Positions 17,954 to 28,133 of a stretch of 37,500 nt of DNA are shown here, piece by piece. How positions within the stretch are numbered: position 1 is the first letter of the stretch; the number at the start of each line of letters is the position of its first letter. Position numbers and translations under genes: made by a program. Below the pieces are notes generated by a model. The model was not told where the DNA came from, made no database searches, and saw nothing but the letters and a program-made list of their open reading frames with translations. Origin of the DNA: Symbiodinium natans (lineage: Eukaryota > Sar > Dinophyceae > Suessiales > Symbiodiniaceae); contig CAJNDS010002096.1 in the NCBI GenBank assembly GCA_905221605.1, positions 572,501-610,000 of the forward strand, read 5' to 3'.

Positions 17954-19427
17954 TCAGTCTAAAACCGTGCTCGCACTTTCGGAGAGCTCAAAAACGTGCT
18001 CGCTCACTAATGTAACATAAACTTGTTCTACGCCTAATGCGAATGTGTTGTTCGCCCCTTTCAATTTGAACGTTAATAATGAGCCCATTTTGGTGTTGCT
18101 TCCGGTAAAATTCATATCAGGTTGCTTATCGAAATTTATTCCTCCGATAAACTTATCGTTGGCATATCTATAAATGTCAATCGAGAAACCGTCGTAAAAC
18201 GGAGACATAACATTAACAGCACGACGTAAGAAATACATAGCTTCGGCTAAACTTTCTATTGCTTGTTCGGGGAACTTTCTATCCGCGATCTGAACATTGA
18301 ACATAATATGAAATTTGTTTGGTGCTGTCAATTACACCTTCCAAATTATCAATTGACGCCGACATAGGATGATAAAACCAAGTCCATTTTTTCTTCGCAA
18401 AATTTGCCGCAGTGTTATTATTATCAATCTGTGAATTAGAAAGGGTAAAAAACATTTGAGATAATCGTGTTGAAGACTTAACAATATTCATATTGATTTC
18501 GGTATTTCCTGCCGCGAAAGATTGTGAAAAACTGTGATAGGCGGGATAAACCATACGAAGCCGACCCCCTTTCAATAAATGTGAAACCACGTTATTATTC
18601 ACGGAATTGTCGACTGTTATTAATTCGCATCGAAGGATACAATTTTGAATTGCCCACGATGTTGTAGTGTTTCGTGTGGTAAAATATAAACCATTAACAT
18701 CGTCTTCCGCCTGTGTTCCTGCTGCCGGCGTAGCCGGATTAATTACCGGTTCTTGTGCATCAGAACAAATTTCAAAAATAAATTCTAACGGACAATATCG
18801 AATAGGAGGATAATACCCTGATTGAACGAACCCGCAACATGGCTTATGCCCCATCCGAACGAATTTACCTTGCTCAATTCCTGTCGTGTTAGCTCTTGTA
18901 AGTTTTGGTAAAACAATTCCTCTATCATTTCTACCAGTAGTAGCGGTGGCGTCGTGTCCTTCAATTGCAAACGCATAAAGTCTATTAATTCGGCTGTCAT
19001 ATCGTGTTAAACAACCTTCTTGGATGTCGTCTAAATTTCTTACTTCTTCACTTTTAAAAGATTTCATTTCTTCACATACTAAATTATAATTATCGATGTC
19101 GTTAATTTGTTGTCCTGCCGCGTTGCATCTATAACGAGTAAAAAAGGCGTGGCTTTCACCTAATGGTCTTAAATATTCTCCTGCCGTGGTTGATGTATTC
19201 ACAACATCAAAAAATAAGCAAATGCTGGACATATCGATGTAATTGTTGTCTTCTCCCGTGATCACAAATTTAATATATTTATTACCAGTATTTGAACTAA
19301 AAATATTTCCGGATACACTAGGGAAATGAACCTGCTTACGATCCGTAATATACGCGGCGCTTTCGGGAAGTCCGAACTGTAACGAGTTTATCATATTATC
19401 CTGTGTTTCAGCAATAACTAAATCCAT
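17954..19427 (-). pseudogene. Major capsid protein (double jelly-roll type), one frameshift
   Basis: The first 350 or so codons (19427 to about 18330) continue after a single indel into the frame ending at 17954 (from APNKFHIMFNVQI), total about 490 residues, the usual size for the family. Features resembling major capsid proteins of Polinton-like elements are ITGEDNNYIDMSS near the N-terminus and YCPLEFIFEICSDAQEPVI in the middle. WAIQNCILRCELITVDNSVN and SHLLKGGRL then precede the second barrel. The fold forms the hexon-like trimers of the icosahedral shell. The frames overlap at 18279-18331, which locates the break. It is the centre of the virion block, followed downstream by the GIY-YIG and fibre genes. 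Assignment rests on motif resemblance by eye. Confidence 0.8.
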
Positions 19428-19437
19428 AACTTATATA

Positions 19438-19686
19438 TTATTTATTAGATTTTTTATTATTAATATTATTATATTTTTTATGTGAATTTAAATTGTTAAT
19501 ATTTTTTGAAATTGCTTTTTCTAATTGCGGTTGTGATACTGCCGTTGCATCGGCTTCAACACTTCCTCTAATAGTTTCATAAGATGAATTGTTGATGCTT
19601 TTCGTAAGCTTGTTTCTAAATTGGACGTTTTCGGGGGCTTTTCCTACCCTTGTTTGTTCTCTTGGTTTCCTGACCTTATTAAGCAT
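19438..19686 (-). CDS. Small basic protein upstream of capsid gene, unknown
   Basis: An intact 82-residue protein. The N-terminal half is basic (MLNKVRKPREQTRVGK), the middle is neutral (residues 40-58) and the tail is Asn/Lys-rich. It ends 10 bp before the major capsid start, so the two are probably co-transcribed. It has no transmembrane segment or recognised motif. A minor virion protein or capsid cofactor is an inference from position only. Confidence 0.55.
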   Translation of the reverse strand: MLNKVRKPREQTRVGKAPENVQFRNKLTKSINNSSYETIRGSVEADATAVSQPQLEKAISKNINNLNSHKKYNNINNKKSNK

Positions 19687-19708
19687 TCTATTATATTATT
19701 TAGGAGAA

Positions 19709-20250
19709 TCATTTTTCATCAGGTGGTAGTGTCTCACTAACTCCATCAAATGCGCTTATGTCATGATTTTTTAAAGGGTTTAGACTATCAGTATATACAT
19801 TCATAGCACCTCCATCGAAAGCACTTACCAAATCTCCAACTTTTCTAAATCTTTTATGTTCTTCCGTGTTAGGGTTAAAACCTAAACTGAATGTAGGGCT
19901 GTTATATGTTCTCGTTCTTAAACTTCTATCGGAAAATCTTTTGCAAGCGTTAAAACAACCGGCCCTGCCTGACTATGTCCGACCAACTCCGTTATTTGCG
20001 GGTTATCCTGCAATACTCGCTTCGCTTCAATGTATCGTTCCATATCACGGACGCCACCTAATGCACCAAAAGGGAGCTTCGTTAAGTTTTCTAACCAATT
20101 AACAGCGCTGGTTGTTCCTCCAACATACATTTTATTTCCTTTAACAAAAATTTTATTATCACGATCGTAAGCATATTTAATACCCTGTGAATTTGAAATT
20201 TTGCCGTTACTTTCTAGCATCGTATTTAGTTGCGATTGTATTTTTGACAT
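19709..20250 (-). pseudogene. Lipase-like alpha/beta hydrolase, one frameshift
   Basis: The first frame (110 residues) has GGTTSAVNWLENL (residues 44-56), resembling the oxyanion-loop region of class 3 lipases. It also has the nucleophile elbow VGHSQAG with Ser93. It ends at a stop after DFPIEV; a one-base shift near 19925 opens RTRTYNSPTFSLG and continues to TGA at 19709. Candidate acid and base are the Asp residues of GDLVSAFD and the His of LKNHDIS. Class 3 lipases hydrolyse lipid esters; in virions such enzymes may help cross host membranes. The gene is divergent from the penton gene over a 52-bp AT-rich spacer. Confidence 0.6.
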
Positions 20251-20302
20251 TATATAAAAAGATTATAAATTATTTATATCAATTATATTATATAACAATA
20301 TT
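20251..20302. promoter_or_regulatory. Divergent promoter region, lipase-like/penton
   Basis: 52 bp of nearly pure AT between two start codons. TATATAAAAAG lies beside the minus-strand start, and ATTATATTATATAAC beside the plus-strand start. It has the same TATATA-near-AUG arrangement as other element genes and is where virion-gene transcription switches strand. Confidence 0.5.
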
Positions 20303-21171
20303 ATGAGTATCAGACCATTGACGTATAAAAAAGTTTATGTAAATTCAAAATACCGCACTTCAAACAGTCGTGGAATAAGCGACTTTCAAATTGAATTAAG
20401 GGAAACCTTTGAAATACCCGATGGAACTATTATGCAAGTTCATGAGCTAGCCATTCCGAATACGTGGTATTCAATAAACACAAATAATCAAAATCTATAT
20501 TTTAGACATCAAATCATCGCACCAGCTACACCGCAAGGCATAACGTATAGGCGTATTGAAATACCAGTCGGAAATTACTCACCGCCGGAATTAGCAAATG
20601 CAATTCAGACACAACTGAATTTTTTCTTTGATGGTGGCGGGCGGTCAAATTCCTATACCGTCACATACAACACAATATCAAACAAGATGACGGTATCCTC
20701 AAATTATGCAGAGGTGCTTTTATTCCCTTAACTGATGCCGACGTTCCATCTTTCGTAGGTTCGTTTTCCAACAGCGTAGATCTTAATAATTTAAACTCTA
20801 TAAATGAAGTGTTAAGTTTTAACGTTACAGTAGGCGATAGTTTCACTTCATCCGCTCCATGGACTACCGGCTTTATTAAGCTTCTCCATCACCAAGACCT
20901 ATACATATCATGTCCGGAACTGTCAAATAATAATTTTCATAGTCCGTCGTCTTTTTCAAACGCGATCGTAAAAAAAGTTCCGGTCAATGCTTCCTTCGCA
21001 GGTATTATAAATGATCCCTACGGCGTTACAGATTACGATTATGTTAATGTCTCGCGTCGTTCAATAAGACGACTAACTTTTAGAATAACTGATGAAACGG
21101 GCAACCTTATCGACTTCAACGGCGTCGATTTGAGTTTTAGCCTCCTCTTCCATAATAGCGATGCTACATGA
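20303..21171 (+). pseudogene. Penton-like minor capsid protein, one frameshift
   Basis: A protein of about 289 residues split near 20708-20731. The first frame ends after SSNYAEVLLFP, and the second resumes at RGAFIPLTDADVP and runs to TGA at 21171. The N-terminus (KKVYVNSKYRTSNSRGISDF, then FEIPDGTIMQVHELAIPNTW) is characteristic of penton-type minor capsid proteins of Polinton-like viruses. The second half (HHQDLYISCPEL, RRSIRRLTFRITDETG) fits the same single jelly-roll family. These proteins occupy the five-fold vertices. It is the first gene of the plus-strand virion operon. Confidence 0.78.
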
Positions 21172-21204
21172 AACGTAATAGAAAATATACAGAACATTAT
21201 ATAT

Positions 21205-21755
21205 ATGACCGATCAAAGCTCGGAAATTGTAGCAGTCAATGATGAACCTGAAAATGAAGCAACCGAAGCGCAACCTGAAACCGAAACACCAATGCCTGAA
21301 CCGGAAAAGGAAGAAGCTAAACGAGTTAAAATTCGCGACGTTGTAAAAGAACCTGCTGAATGTAGGGACTGTAAAAAACGATGACTATAAAAACGTTGAG
21401 ATATACTCATCCTGAAAAATGCGAAAAGAAACCAAGTAATATTATTGATAAACCAGTAAAAAGACAAGCGCCTAGAACCAAGGCAAAAATAAACGTTGAA
21501 CCTCTCGCGCCGGAACATAATGAAAATAATTCAGTGGCACCACCGCAATATCAAGAACAACAACCGCCTGTTACAAAAGCAATTCCGCCAGTGCCACCGC
21601 AACAATTTTCAAATCCTTATGCAAATTTAACGCAACAACAATTATTGCAATTACAAATGAAATCAATGAACGCCGAAATTTTGAGAAGAAGACAGGAAAA
21701 GTCTGATAATATGTGTAAAGCAATGTTTCAATCAAGAAGTAAAAAATCTAAATAA
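21205..21755 (+). pseudogene. Zinc-finger protein split across an ATGA overlap
   Basis: The frame 21205-21384 (59 residues, Glu/Pro-rich) ends CRDCKKR-TGA. The next frame starts inside that stop at ATG 21381 and continues MTIKTLRYTHPEKC to 21755 (124 residues, with Pro/Gln-rich and Gln/Leu-rich tail). Across the junction the four ligands C-x2-C and H-x3-C form a plausible zinc finger, so the two pieces are most likely one protein broken by one missing base in the AAAAAACG context. Alternatively they are two translationally coupled proteins. The start follows TTATATATATG directly. Function unknown; it lies in the virion operon. Confidence 0.55.
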
Positions 21756-21767
21756 TAATATATACAA

Positions 21768-22108
21768 ATGGTTCTATATAATAGGTTCAAATTTCAAAAA
21801 AATAAACGGCAACATAAGAAAAAGTCATTAGATAATCCCGTCGTGAATTCACCCGAAGATCTGGTTTATCGGCAACAAAATACTGATTATCTACTGAATT
21901 TGAAAAAGCAACTGGAAGCGAGAGAGGCAAAAGAAAAAACATAGCGTTTAAACGTAGATTGTTAGAGGGTCAGCTGAAAGCAAATTATGAAAGTGAAATG
22001 TCAAGATTGAAAGGGGAAATGCATAATCCAAGAATACCCGAGACTTCTCTGGAACATCTTAAAAAAAGGTATGAAACATTAAGCGAATTAAGTGAAACAA
22101 TTTTCTAA
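21768..22108 (+). pseudogene. Small coiled-coil protein, one frameshift
   Basis: An ATG at 21768 opens 58 codons (MVLYNRFKFQKNKRQHKKKS ... LKKQLEAREAKEKT) ending in TAG within an A-rich run near 21940. A one-base shift there continues through KRRLLEGQLKANYESEMSRL to TAA at 22108. The two halves together form about 112 residues of basic N-terminus plus a long charged helix, probably a coiled coil. No family is recognised. It lies 12 bp after the zinc-finger gene and 18 bp before the large Pro-rich gene, with ATATATACAA before the start. Confidence 0.55.
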
Positions 22109-22126
22109 AACAATATATAAAAAAGA

Positions 22127-23464
22127 ATGGTAGTTAAAAATGCTGGAATACAATTTCACAGAAGATCGAGATATGAAGATATTTTGGAGCTGGTTAATGA
22201 CGATGAAGAAGCGTTAAAACCCTTTCCTAATAGAGATGCTGTATTTTATAAACAAAGCAACAAAGGAACTCGTTTTGATGGAAAAGATCATTTGGACAAA
22301 TTAAAAGTTCAAGAAAAACAAATTGCCGAAAGAATTGTTAGGGATCATATGCTACGCGAATACGCTAGCGATAACAATTTTACACATAGAGCATTATTTA
22401 CAGAGCACGACCGCCCAGAACCAGAACAACCCAGATCGCCAGAAATGTTTCGTATTGCAACGGACACCGACAATATGTCTTTTATTGAAGAATACGGCAC
22501 ACCCCCCGAGCAACAATTGTTTCAAATCGATGAAACATTAGGAAACGTAGCAACCGCACATCAAGGCAACCAACAAGCAATCAATCAAGCGCACCAACAA
22601 CAGTTAGAAAGAGAGGAAGAAGGCGGTTCGGGCATTCTTCGGAGTTTAGGAAGCGGGGCATTAAGTTCAGGAAGCGGGGCATTACGAGTAGGGGGCAATG
22701 TTGCAGGTAATATGATTTCCGGTATGGATTTTACTTCTGCCGCGTTTGCTGGACTTACACAGGAAGCCGCGCAAGCATTAGGCGAGACATTAATGAGGAG
22801 AATAAACCCGCCACCCAGACAGCTATTAGACTTTTCAGGAGATCCTCGCGCTGGTCAATTTACAACTTATGACCCCATGCCAATTCCAAACATGGAATAT
22901 TTACAACCTTCAATAGTTTTACAACCACATCAACCTAACGTCGGTGCTACACAACAACCTTTACCGATTGCATCATCAAGCCAACCTACGCTAGCAGAAT
23001 TACCACCAATACCACGTCCAATACCACAGCGACCAACAGAGCCGAGAACAAAAGCAAGACCCAGACCATCACCGAAAACACCGCCACCACCACAGCCAAA
23101 TTTTCAAGAAGGCGGTTCGTCAAGTTCAAGCGGAAACGCGCCACCGCCACAACCACCGCAACCACCACAAAATGAACGCCCACGAACCCGTTTAACCAGA
23201 AAAACAAATTTGAAGGAAGGAACAACAGAAGAGCAGGATATGGCATCACCTACATTAATCATTCCAAGCAAAATAGGTATTCAAAAATTGAGAGAAGTAT
23301 TCGAAGAAGCGAACAACAGAAATACTATAAATACTAAAACTTACAGAAGCTATAAAAGTATATATACCAATTGGATCAGGTCAGCGGGAGATAAAGAAAT
23401 GAAAAAACAATATCTGAAAGAACTCAAAGATTTGAAAAGAAAGTTGAGGCATGGATACCCCTAA
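22127..23464 (+). CDS. Large Pro/Gln-rich virion-operon protein, unknown
   Basis: An intact 445-residue protein. Residues 1-120 are mixed and charged. Residues about 165-220 are Gly/Ala/Ser-rich with a repeated GSGALSSGSGALR and a hydrophobic stretch (NVAGNMISGMDFTSAAFAGL), perhaps membrane-active or amphipathic. Residues 255-365 are strongly Pro-rich (PPIPRPIPQRP, PPPQPPQPPQ). The C-terminus (residues 375-445) is a basic helical domain ending KLRHGYP. The last codons lie inside the right TIR, whose CCCC-TAA supplies the stop. No database family is recognised. By position it may be a minor capsid or lytic protein, comparable in place to accessory virion genes of Polintons. Confidence 0.75.
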   Translation: MVVKNAGIQFHRRSRYEDILELVNDDEEALKPFPNRDAVFYKQSNKGTRFDGKDHLDKLKVQEKQIAERIVRDHMLREYASDNNFTHRALFTEHDRPEPEQPRSPEMFRIATDTDNMSFIEEYGTPPEQQLFQIDETLGNVATAHQGNQQAINQAHQQQLEREEEGGSGILRSLGSGALSSGSGALRVGGNVAGNMISGMDFTSAAFAGLTQEAAQALGETLMRRINPPPRQLLDFSGDPRAGQFTTYDPMPIPNMEYLQPSIVLQPHQPNVGATQQPLPIASSSQPTLAELPPIPRPIPQRPTEPRTKARPRPSPKTPPPPQPNFQEGGSSSSSGNAPPPQPPQPPQNERPRTRLTRKTNLKEGTTEEQDMASPTLIIPSKIGIQKLREVFEEANNRNTINTKTYRSYKSIYTNWIRSAGDKEMKKQYLKELKDLKRKLRHGYP

Positions 23465-23466
23465 CT
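23433..23466 (-). repeat. Right terminal inverted repeat
   Basis: Exact reverse complement of 3335-3368. It includes the last codons and stop of the 22127-23464 gene, so the TIR is under coding constraint on this side but not at the left end. Confidence 0.9.
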
Positions 23467-23471
23467 TCCAT
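23467..23471. repeat. Target-site duplication, right (TCCAT)
   Basis: Direct copy of 3330-3334, abutting the right TIR. Six-base matches fail (ATCCAT against TCCATC), so the duplication is five bases. Confidence 0.8.
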
Positions 23472-23484
23472 CCCCCGGGCTTGC

Positions 23485-23530
23485 GGGTGCCTACCCGCGT
23501 GCTGCTGCAACGACCTCTTCGTGGCGAAGC
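23485..23530 (+). repeat. Host tandem repeat, right copy
   Basis: Same orientation and 42 of 46 bases as 3266-3311. With the element removed, the two copies form a tandem pair of about 82-bp period. Confidence 0.75.
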
Positions 23531-24677
23531 ATTGAGTAGGCGGTTTCCTGGCCTGTATGACAGTCGCAGTGTGTCCTTTGTGTATGTGTGTGTGCATGTG
23601 TCTGTTTTGTCTTGGTTTTCTTTGTTTTGCGGTTTGATCCTCAAGCTAGCTGTCGGCCCGCCGGAGGTGATACCGCTTTCTGGCAGGACTCTGTCCTGGT
23701 CGCTCATCAAACCAAACCGAACCATGTCGTTTAAAATTGTGAGTTTTGCTCGAGCTGGCTCGAGAAAACTTGAACTAAAACTATGGGACCTGGATCTCTT
23801 GAAATTTGCGAGCATGCTCGAAAAAAACCCGAGAAACTTGAAATCCTCGAAACTATGAGCCTGGGGGCCTTCTCAATTTTGAGTTTTTTCCAGCGGGCTC
23901 GAATTAACCCAAAGTTTTTAAAAGATAAAAGCTCGAAAACTCGAGCAGGCTAGAAAAAACCTGAAAAACGTGAAATTGCAGAAACTATGGGTTAGTATGT
24001 CTTCTAAAATTTAGAGCCTTTCCGCGCAGGCGACTGACTCTTTATCATGTTCCCGGAGCAGAGTGCTCAGCTAGGCAGGCGTTGACTCGTCCACCATTTA
24101 GCTGCGTGAGTGAGAGAGAGAGAGAGAGTGAAAGTAAATATGTTGGATAATCTATATACCGCTTGGTATAGAGTTTAGGTTTTGCTTACTGGGGGTGATA
24201 GCTGAGCTACAGTTCATAGTATACGTTGTGATTATATCACGTCATCAATTTTACTGAATTGAACATAATCCTGTTTTATTTGGTGCAGAATGAGCTGAAA
24301 CTGGTGTTTTTGCATCAGAAATGCTTAGCAAAACACTGTGAGGCGTGTCGTTGCAGCAATAGAAAATCAATCGATCCAACAACGGATGTTCAGAAAACAA
24401 GAAGGACACATCTGATTACAAACATGCCGCCACGACACATGTTCTGAAATGCAAAAACCATCGTAAATACCGGTGTTATCGCAGCTTCAAGCAAAACAGA
24501 CAGAACCCTAAACCAATGAGACAAAGAAGAAGAAAAGAGGGCAGGGGTTAATTATTGGGGGGGGAGGGGCGCGACCTGTTGTTACTTCTTTGAGTATCAG
24601 TACTGCGCCAACAACTCCTAGGACAACTATTTCTAGCATGATGACATGGGTTCCCCTGGTTTTCTGCGTGCTGCGAG
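23531..24677. other. Right flank with degenerate repeat, no gene
   Basis: 23740-24015 holds about two degenerate units sharing GCTCGA-AAAAAAC, TTGAAAT and GAAACTATG phrases, roughly 100-150 bp apart. A GA microsatellite lies at 24112-24128 and a G-rich tract near 24560. AACCCTAAACC at about 24506 is telomere-like. Open frames here lack any motif. Confidence 0.5.
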
Positions 24678-25381
24678 TTGCTAGTGCTAATTAGTGCTAC
24701 TGCAGTGGCTGTTTTCTACACTCCCTGTCAGCTGGATCCCCATTGCACGAGCCATCCCAAAAAAACCTTAAGATTTTTCAGTCTAGGATATCCCCAGTTC
24801 GAAAAGAGCATCTTGGAGAAGTTAATGGCAGAGGCTCACAACGCAAAGTTTGCCGTTGCCTTTGCCATTGGTTCCATTTGGGAACGTTTTTCCTGTGCAC
24901 TTAGTGGTGTCAATTTAAGACTGAGACCTGGCATAAGAGATTCCAGCAGTTGGAATTCGACTGCTGTTGCGTTGCCACACACTGCTTCTATACTTCACCA
25001 GGCGAGTGGATCCGCCACTTACCACGCTCTCCTGGATCGGCTTTCTCCTGGTGATCACGTGACTGAGCGCGGTCAAGACTTTGGACTCCTAACATGGGTG
25101 CCACAAATGAACCCCCAAATTGGGATCAGATACCCTACTACTATATGCTTCTATTAAGGCAATATGGACCACAAACTCTTTTAGGATACAAGCCCCAAGA
25201 GATGGCTAAGGTGATTGCCAGCAACAGGCTCTACGTAGGTGCCTTCGAGGCCTTCCGAGATATTGCTGCTGACGCCTACGGCCTGGACTTTACTTTCTTG
25301 GACTTCTCAGAAGCACTTGGAAAAATTCCCTTTTCCGGGGCTTCTAGTGGGCTTCAAGGAACCCGGACTCTTGGTTTATGA
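24678..25381 (+). other. Possible exon-like coding stretch, unrecognised
   Basis: Two overlapping plus-strand frames: 24678-25157, and 25094-25381. The second encodes NWDQIPYYYMLLLRQYGPQ then MAKVIASNRLYVGAFEAFRD, ending LDFTFLDFSEALGKI. Its balanced, non-repetitive residue composition looks more protein-like than other flank frames. No domain is recognised, and the bounds are not supported by clear splice sites. It could be a host exon or a remnant of another mobile element. Confidence 0.3.
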
Positions 25382-27880
25382 GATGTTCTGAGCCTCTCAA
25401 AAAACTCCCTGAAGGAACGGGGAAGTGCAGGGGGCCTCAAGAATTCTGAAGTTGTTCCTTTAAATTTAGCTTGTGCTGGTATCAATACTGTTTCAGTTTA
25501 AGAACAGCCCCGTGCGTCAGATTCTTCATCAGAGGTCTTTGTGGCAATCTAGAGGCCACCGAAACACCGATTGCAATTCACCAAGAGCCACTGAAGGTAG
25601 CTTCTGATCCCGACAGAATTCCTTTTCATCGGATTGTGAAGCCCAAGCTCTAAAAGGCATGAAGCTTTTGTGATTCAACATTGACACGTAACACAGCGAC
25701 TCCTAGCACTATTCGTACATTATTCGTACATTTCATACCCGAGGACCTGGACGATGTAGACGCCATCGTCGCTGCCATGCGACCAGAGACGCGGCGGCTG
25801 GGCTCAAAATCCTTCGGGACAGCTTAGACATGTTCAGACAGGGGGTTTTAGGCATGTTTTCACAGGTTGGACCGTTTAAGGTTTGATTGAGGAAAGCCGA
25901 TAGGGGATGTACATGCTACTTCTTGATAGGGAATTTGGTGCCTCGAAGCCCCTCTTCGTGACTCTTCAAGGGGCTCTAGTAATTGCCTTAGTCCCTTCGG
26001 CCTCAGGGGATGAATGATGGTTTTCATGGTGGAGGGCCCCTGAAAGCCCAGGCTAAGGGCTCCTTGTGCAGGATGGGGGCTCATAGGCCCAGAGTGTTGA
26101 GAAGTACACATGCTCGAATGTTATCCAGTCATCTTCGGTTCTTGGGATACATATACATATATATATATACATACATATATGGTCTGACATGATAGATATA
26201 TATATATATATATATTATTATATTCTAGTCGAGCCACTCGAGTGCATTCCGACCCAGGTTATAAGTATCCCGATACGGAGGATCCTTTCACTTGGAGCAC
26301 GTGATGACATATCGTGTGTTTGACCAAGTCCAGAGCGTCTTCATGGAATGAACTCAAGAGAGGTTTCCTGCAAATCCGATTTCTTAGACTCTTAGACTTT
26401 TGCAGGTCTGAGCTTTACTCAGGGGAACTTGCTAATGGAGAGGCGCGTATACGAAGAGGCATCTCACACATGAGACCTCTTTGTCTTGGACCAAGGCTCC
26501 TGTGGGTGGAGTCCGCATCGAATCCCTTAGGACATCTGAGCCCCTGACTTGTGAGGTCTATGTTTAACTCTGCTGCCATGACTGGGAGCTTGCAACACGC
26601 CGGAGGGTGCTTTTATCTAAAGGTATGTAGAAGCCCTTAAAGGGTACTTCTCGAAGGTCGTGTCCATTATGCAACCTCAGTAGAGTGCTCTCCCACAATC
26701 AGCACCCCATCTGCGAACGTAAAAGCTGCATCTTGATGACTCGTAGTGGACTGGGAGGGTCGCTTGCCGTTTTCTGCAGGACACCCTGCAGACGTGTCTC
26801 GTCTGGGCGAGCTTTGCCGGCACTATCGCCAAGGACACCCTGGCCAGCAACTGTACCTTGACTGACTTGACGAACTGCTCTTGGTAATCGGATCTTACAT
26901 GGCGGGGCTAATGTTTCTTGGCCGCCTTTGGAGACACGGGTGTCCTCCACGTCTACTTGGCGGCTCTCAGACTTTACTTGCAAGGCTACATGCAGCTTGA
27001 AGATGAACAGGAGACACACGCTTCACAACTTGTGGGCTGCCCCACGAAGTGGATCTCGAAAACAGTTCTTGTCCGCTCATCAGGGCCTCAATGTCTGTTA
27101 TCATTTATCAGGACCTCAAGAGCAACCAAGGCATCTGGTGGTGGACAACACATGGTGTGGACCGTATATGCTGCAGCCTCTCTTGCAGGTCAGTCCGGCA
27201 GAATCCCCAACGGCAAAAGTGTGTGATCCTGTTCTCTCCTGCCTAACCATGTAATGTTTGTTTTGCCCGCGGAACATTGCGTGCTTGTTCATCTCACCGC
27301 CTTCTTCTCAAGGATTCTCCAGCTGGTGGTTTACCTCTTTTGTCAAGGAACTTAAAGTTTCATTGCCGTTACTAGAAGAAGGAATCGTAAGGAAACCATT
27401 GTGTTTTAATTTCTGTTATGTATAACCCGATTATGGTAAGATACTTTCAGGCAGGCTGAGGGATTTGGAGAGTCCCTCAGCCTGGATGCCGTGCGTTTGC
27501 GCGTTTCGTCTTTCCCTTCTACACAAGGGCGTTCCCAAAATTGGGGTTACGCATTTTGGGGTCCCTGAAATCGGATCGCTGCATTTTGTGGGGATACCCT
27601 ATCCCTATTTGGGGAAATACTCACATTGCAGATTCGTGGTTGAGACAAGGTCAGGTAAATTTAAACGACTCTACTAAAGAGAGTCATCGTAGTCACTATT
27701 GTACTGTAACTATAGCAACCAGTTCTGATATAGCAGCTACTCAATTATCACAGAAACTACTAACCCTAAACCCTACTCCCTACTATCATAGTAGAACAGT
27801 AGCATGCAGGGTGCTGACCTGGTGATCGAGTCTCTGACGAAGACCATCGGCGGCCATTCTGACCTCATGTACCCGGGCTT
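25382..27880. other. Right flank, simple repeats, no recognised gene
   Basis: Contains TA/CA microsatellites at about 26148-26215 and a telomere-like AACCCTAAACCCTAC near 27763. Several overlapping frames of 60-108 codons occur on both strands around 26700-27250 without motifs or agreement. Nothing is supported as a gene. Confidence 0.5.
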
Positions 27881-27897
27881 TTTTGTGATGTAGCCAA

Positions 27898-27899
27898 AA

Positions 27900-27986
<87 letters not shown>

Positions 27987-28087
27987 CACTAGCACTAGCA
28001 CTAGCACTAGTACTAGTACTAGTACTAGTCTAGTACCAGTACTAGTACTCGTACTAGTACTAGAACTCGTACTAGTACTAGTACGTC

Positions 28088-28133
<46 letters not shown>

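Larger units (their letters stand above)
3335..23466. mobile_element. Integrated Polinton-like virus element
   Basis: A 20,132-bp element bounded by 34-bp perfect terminal inverted repeats and a 5-bp duplication. It is visibly more AT-rich than both flanks. It encodes an rve integrase, a PolB-type polymerase fused to a helicase, a packaging ATPase, a major capsid protein and a penton-like protein. It also carries a fibre, a lipase-like protein and GIY-YIG nucleases. Integrase plus PolB plus two capsid proteins places it with Polinton/Maverick and Polinton-like viruses. I recognise no adenovirus-type maturation protease; the OTU-like module of the polymerase gene is the only protease candidate. 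Many genes are broken, so the copy is probably not autonomous. The segment 13420-14600 may be a later insertion. Confidence 0.88.

Noticed and set aside
3266-23530. 46-bp direct repeats as the target-site duplication or att sites
   Set aside because: They differ at four positions and are separated from the TIRs by unrelated bases. An exact 5-bp duplication lies directly at the TIR edges, and the integrase is of the rve type, not a tyrosine recombinase.
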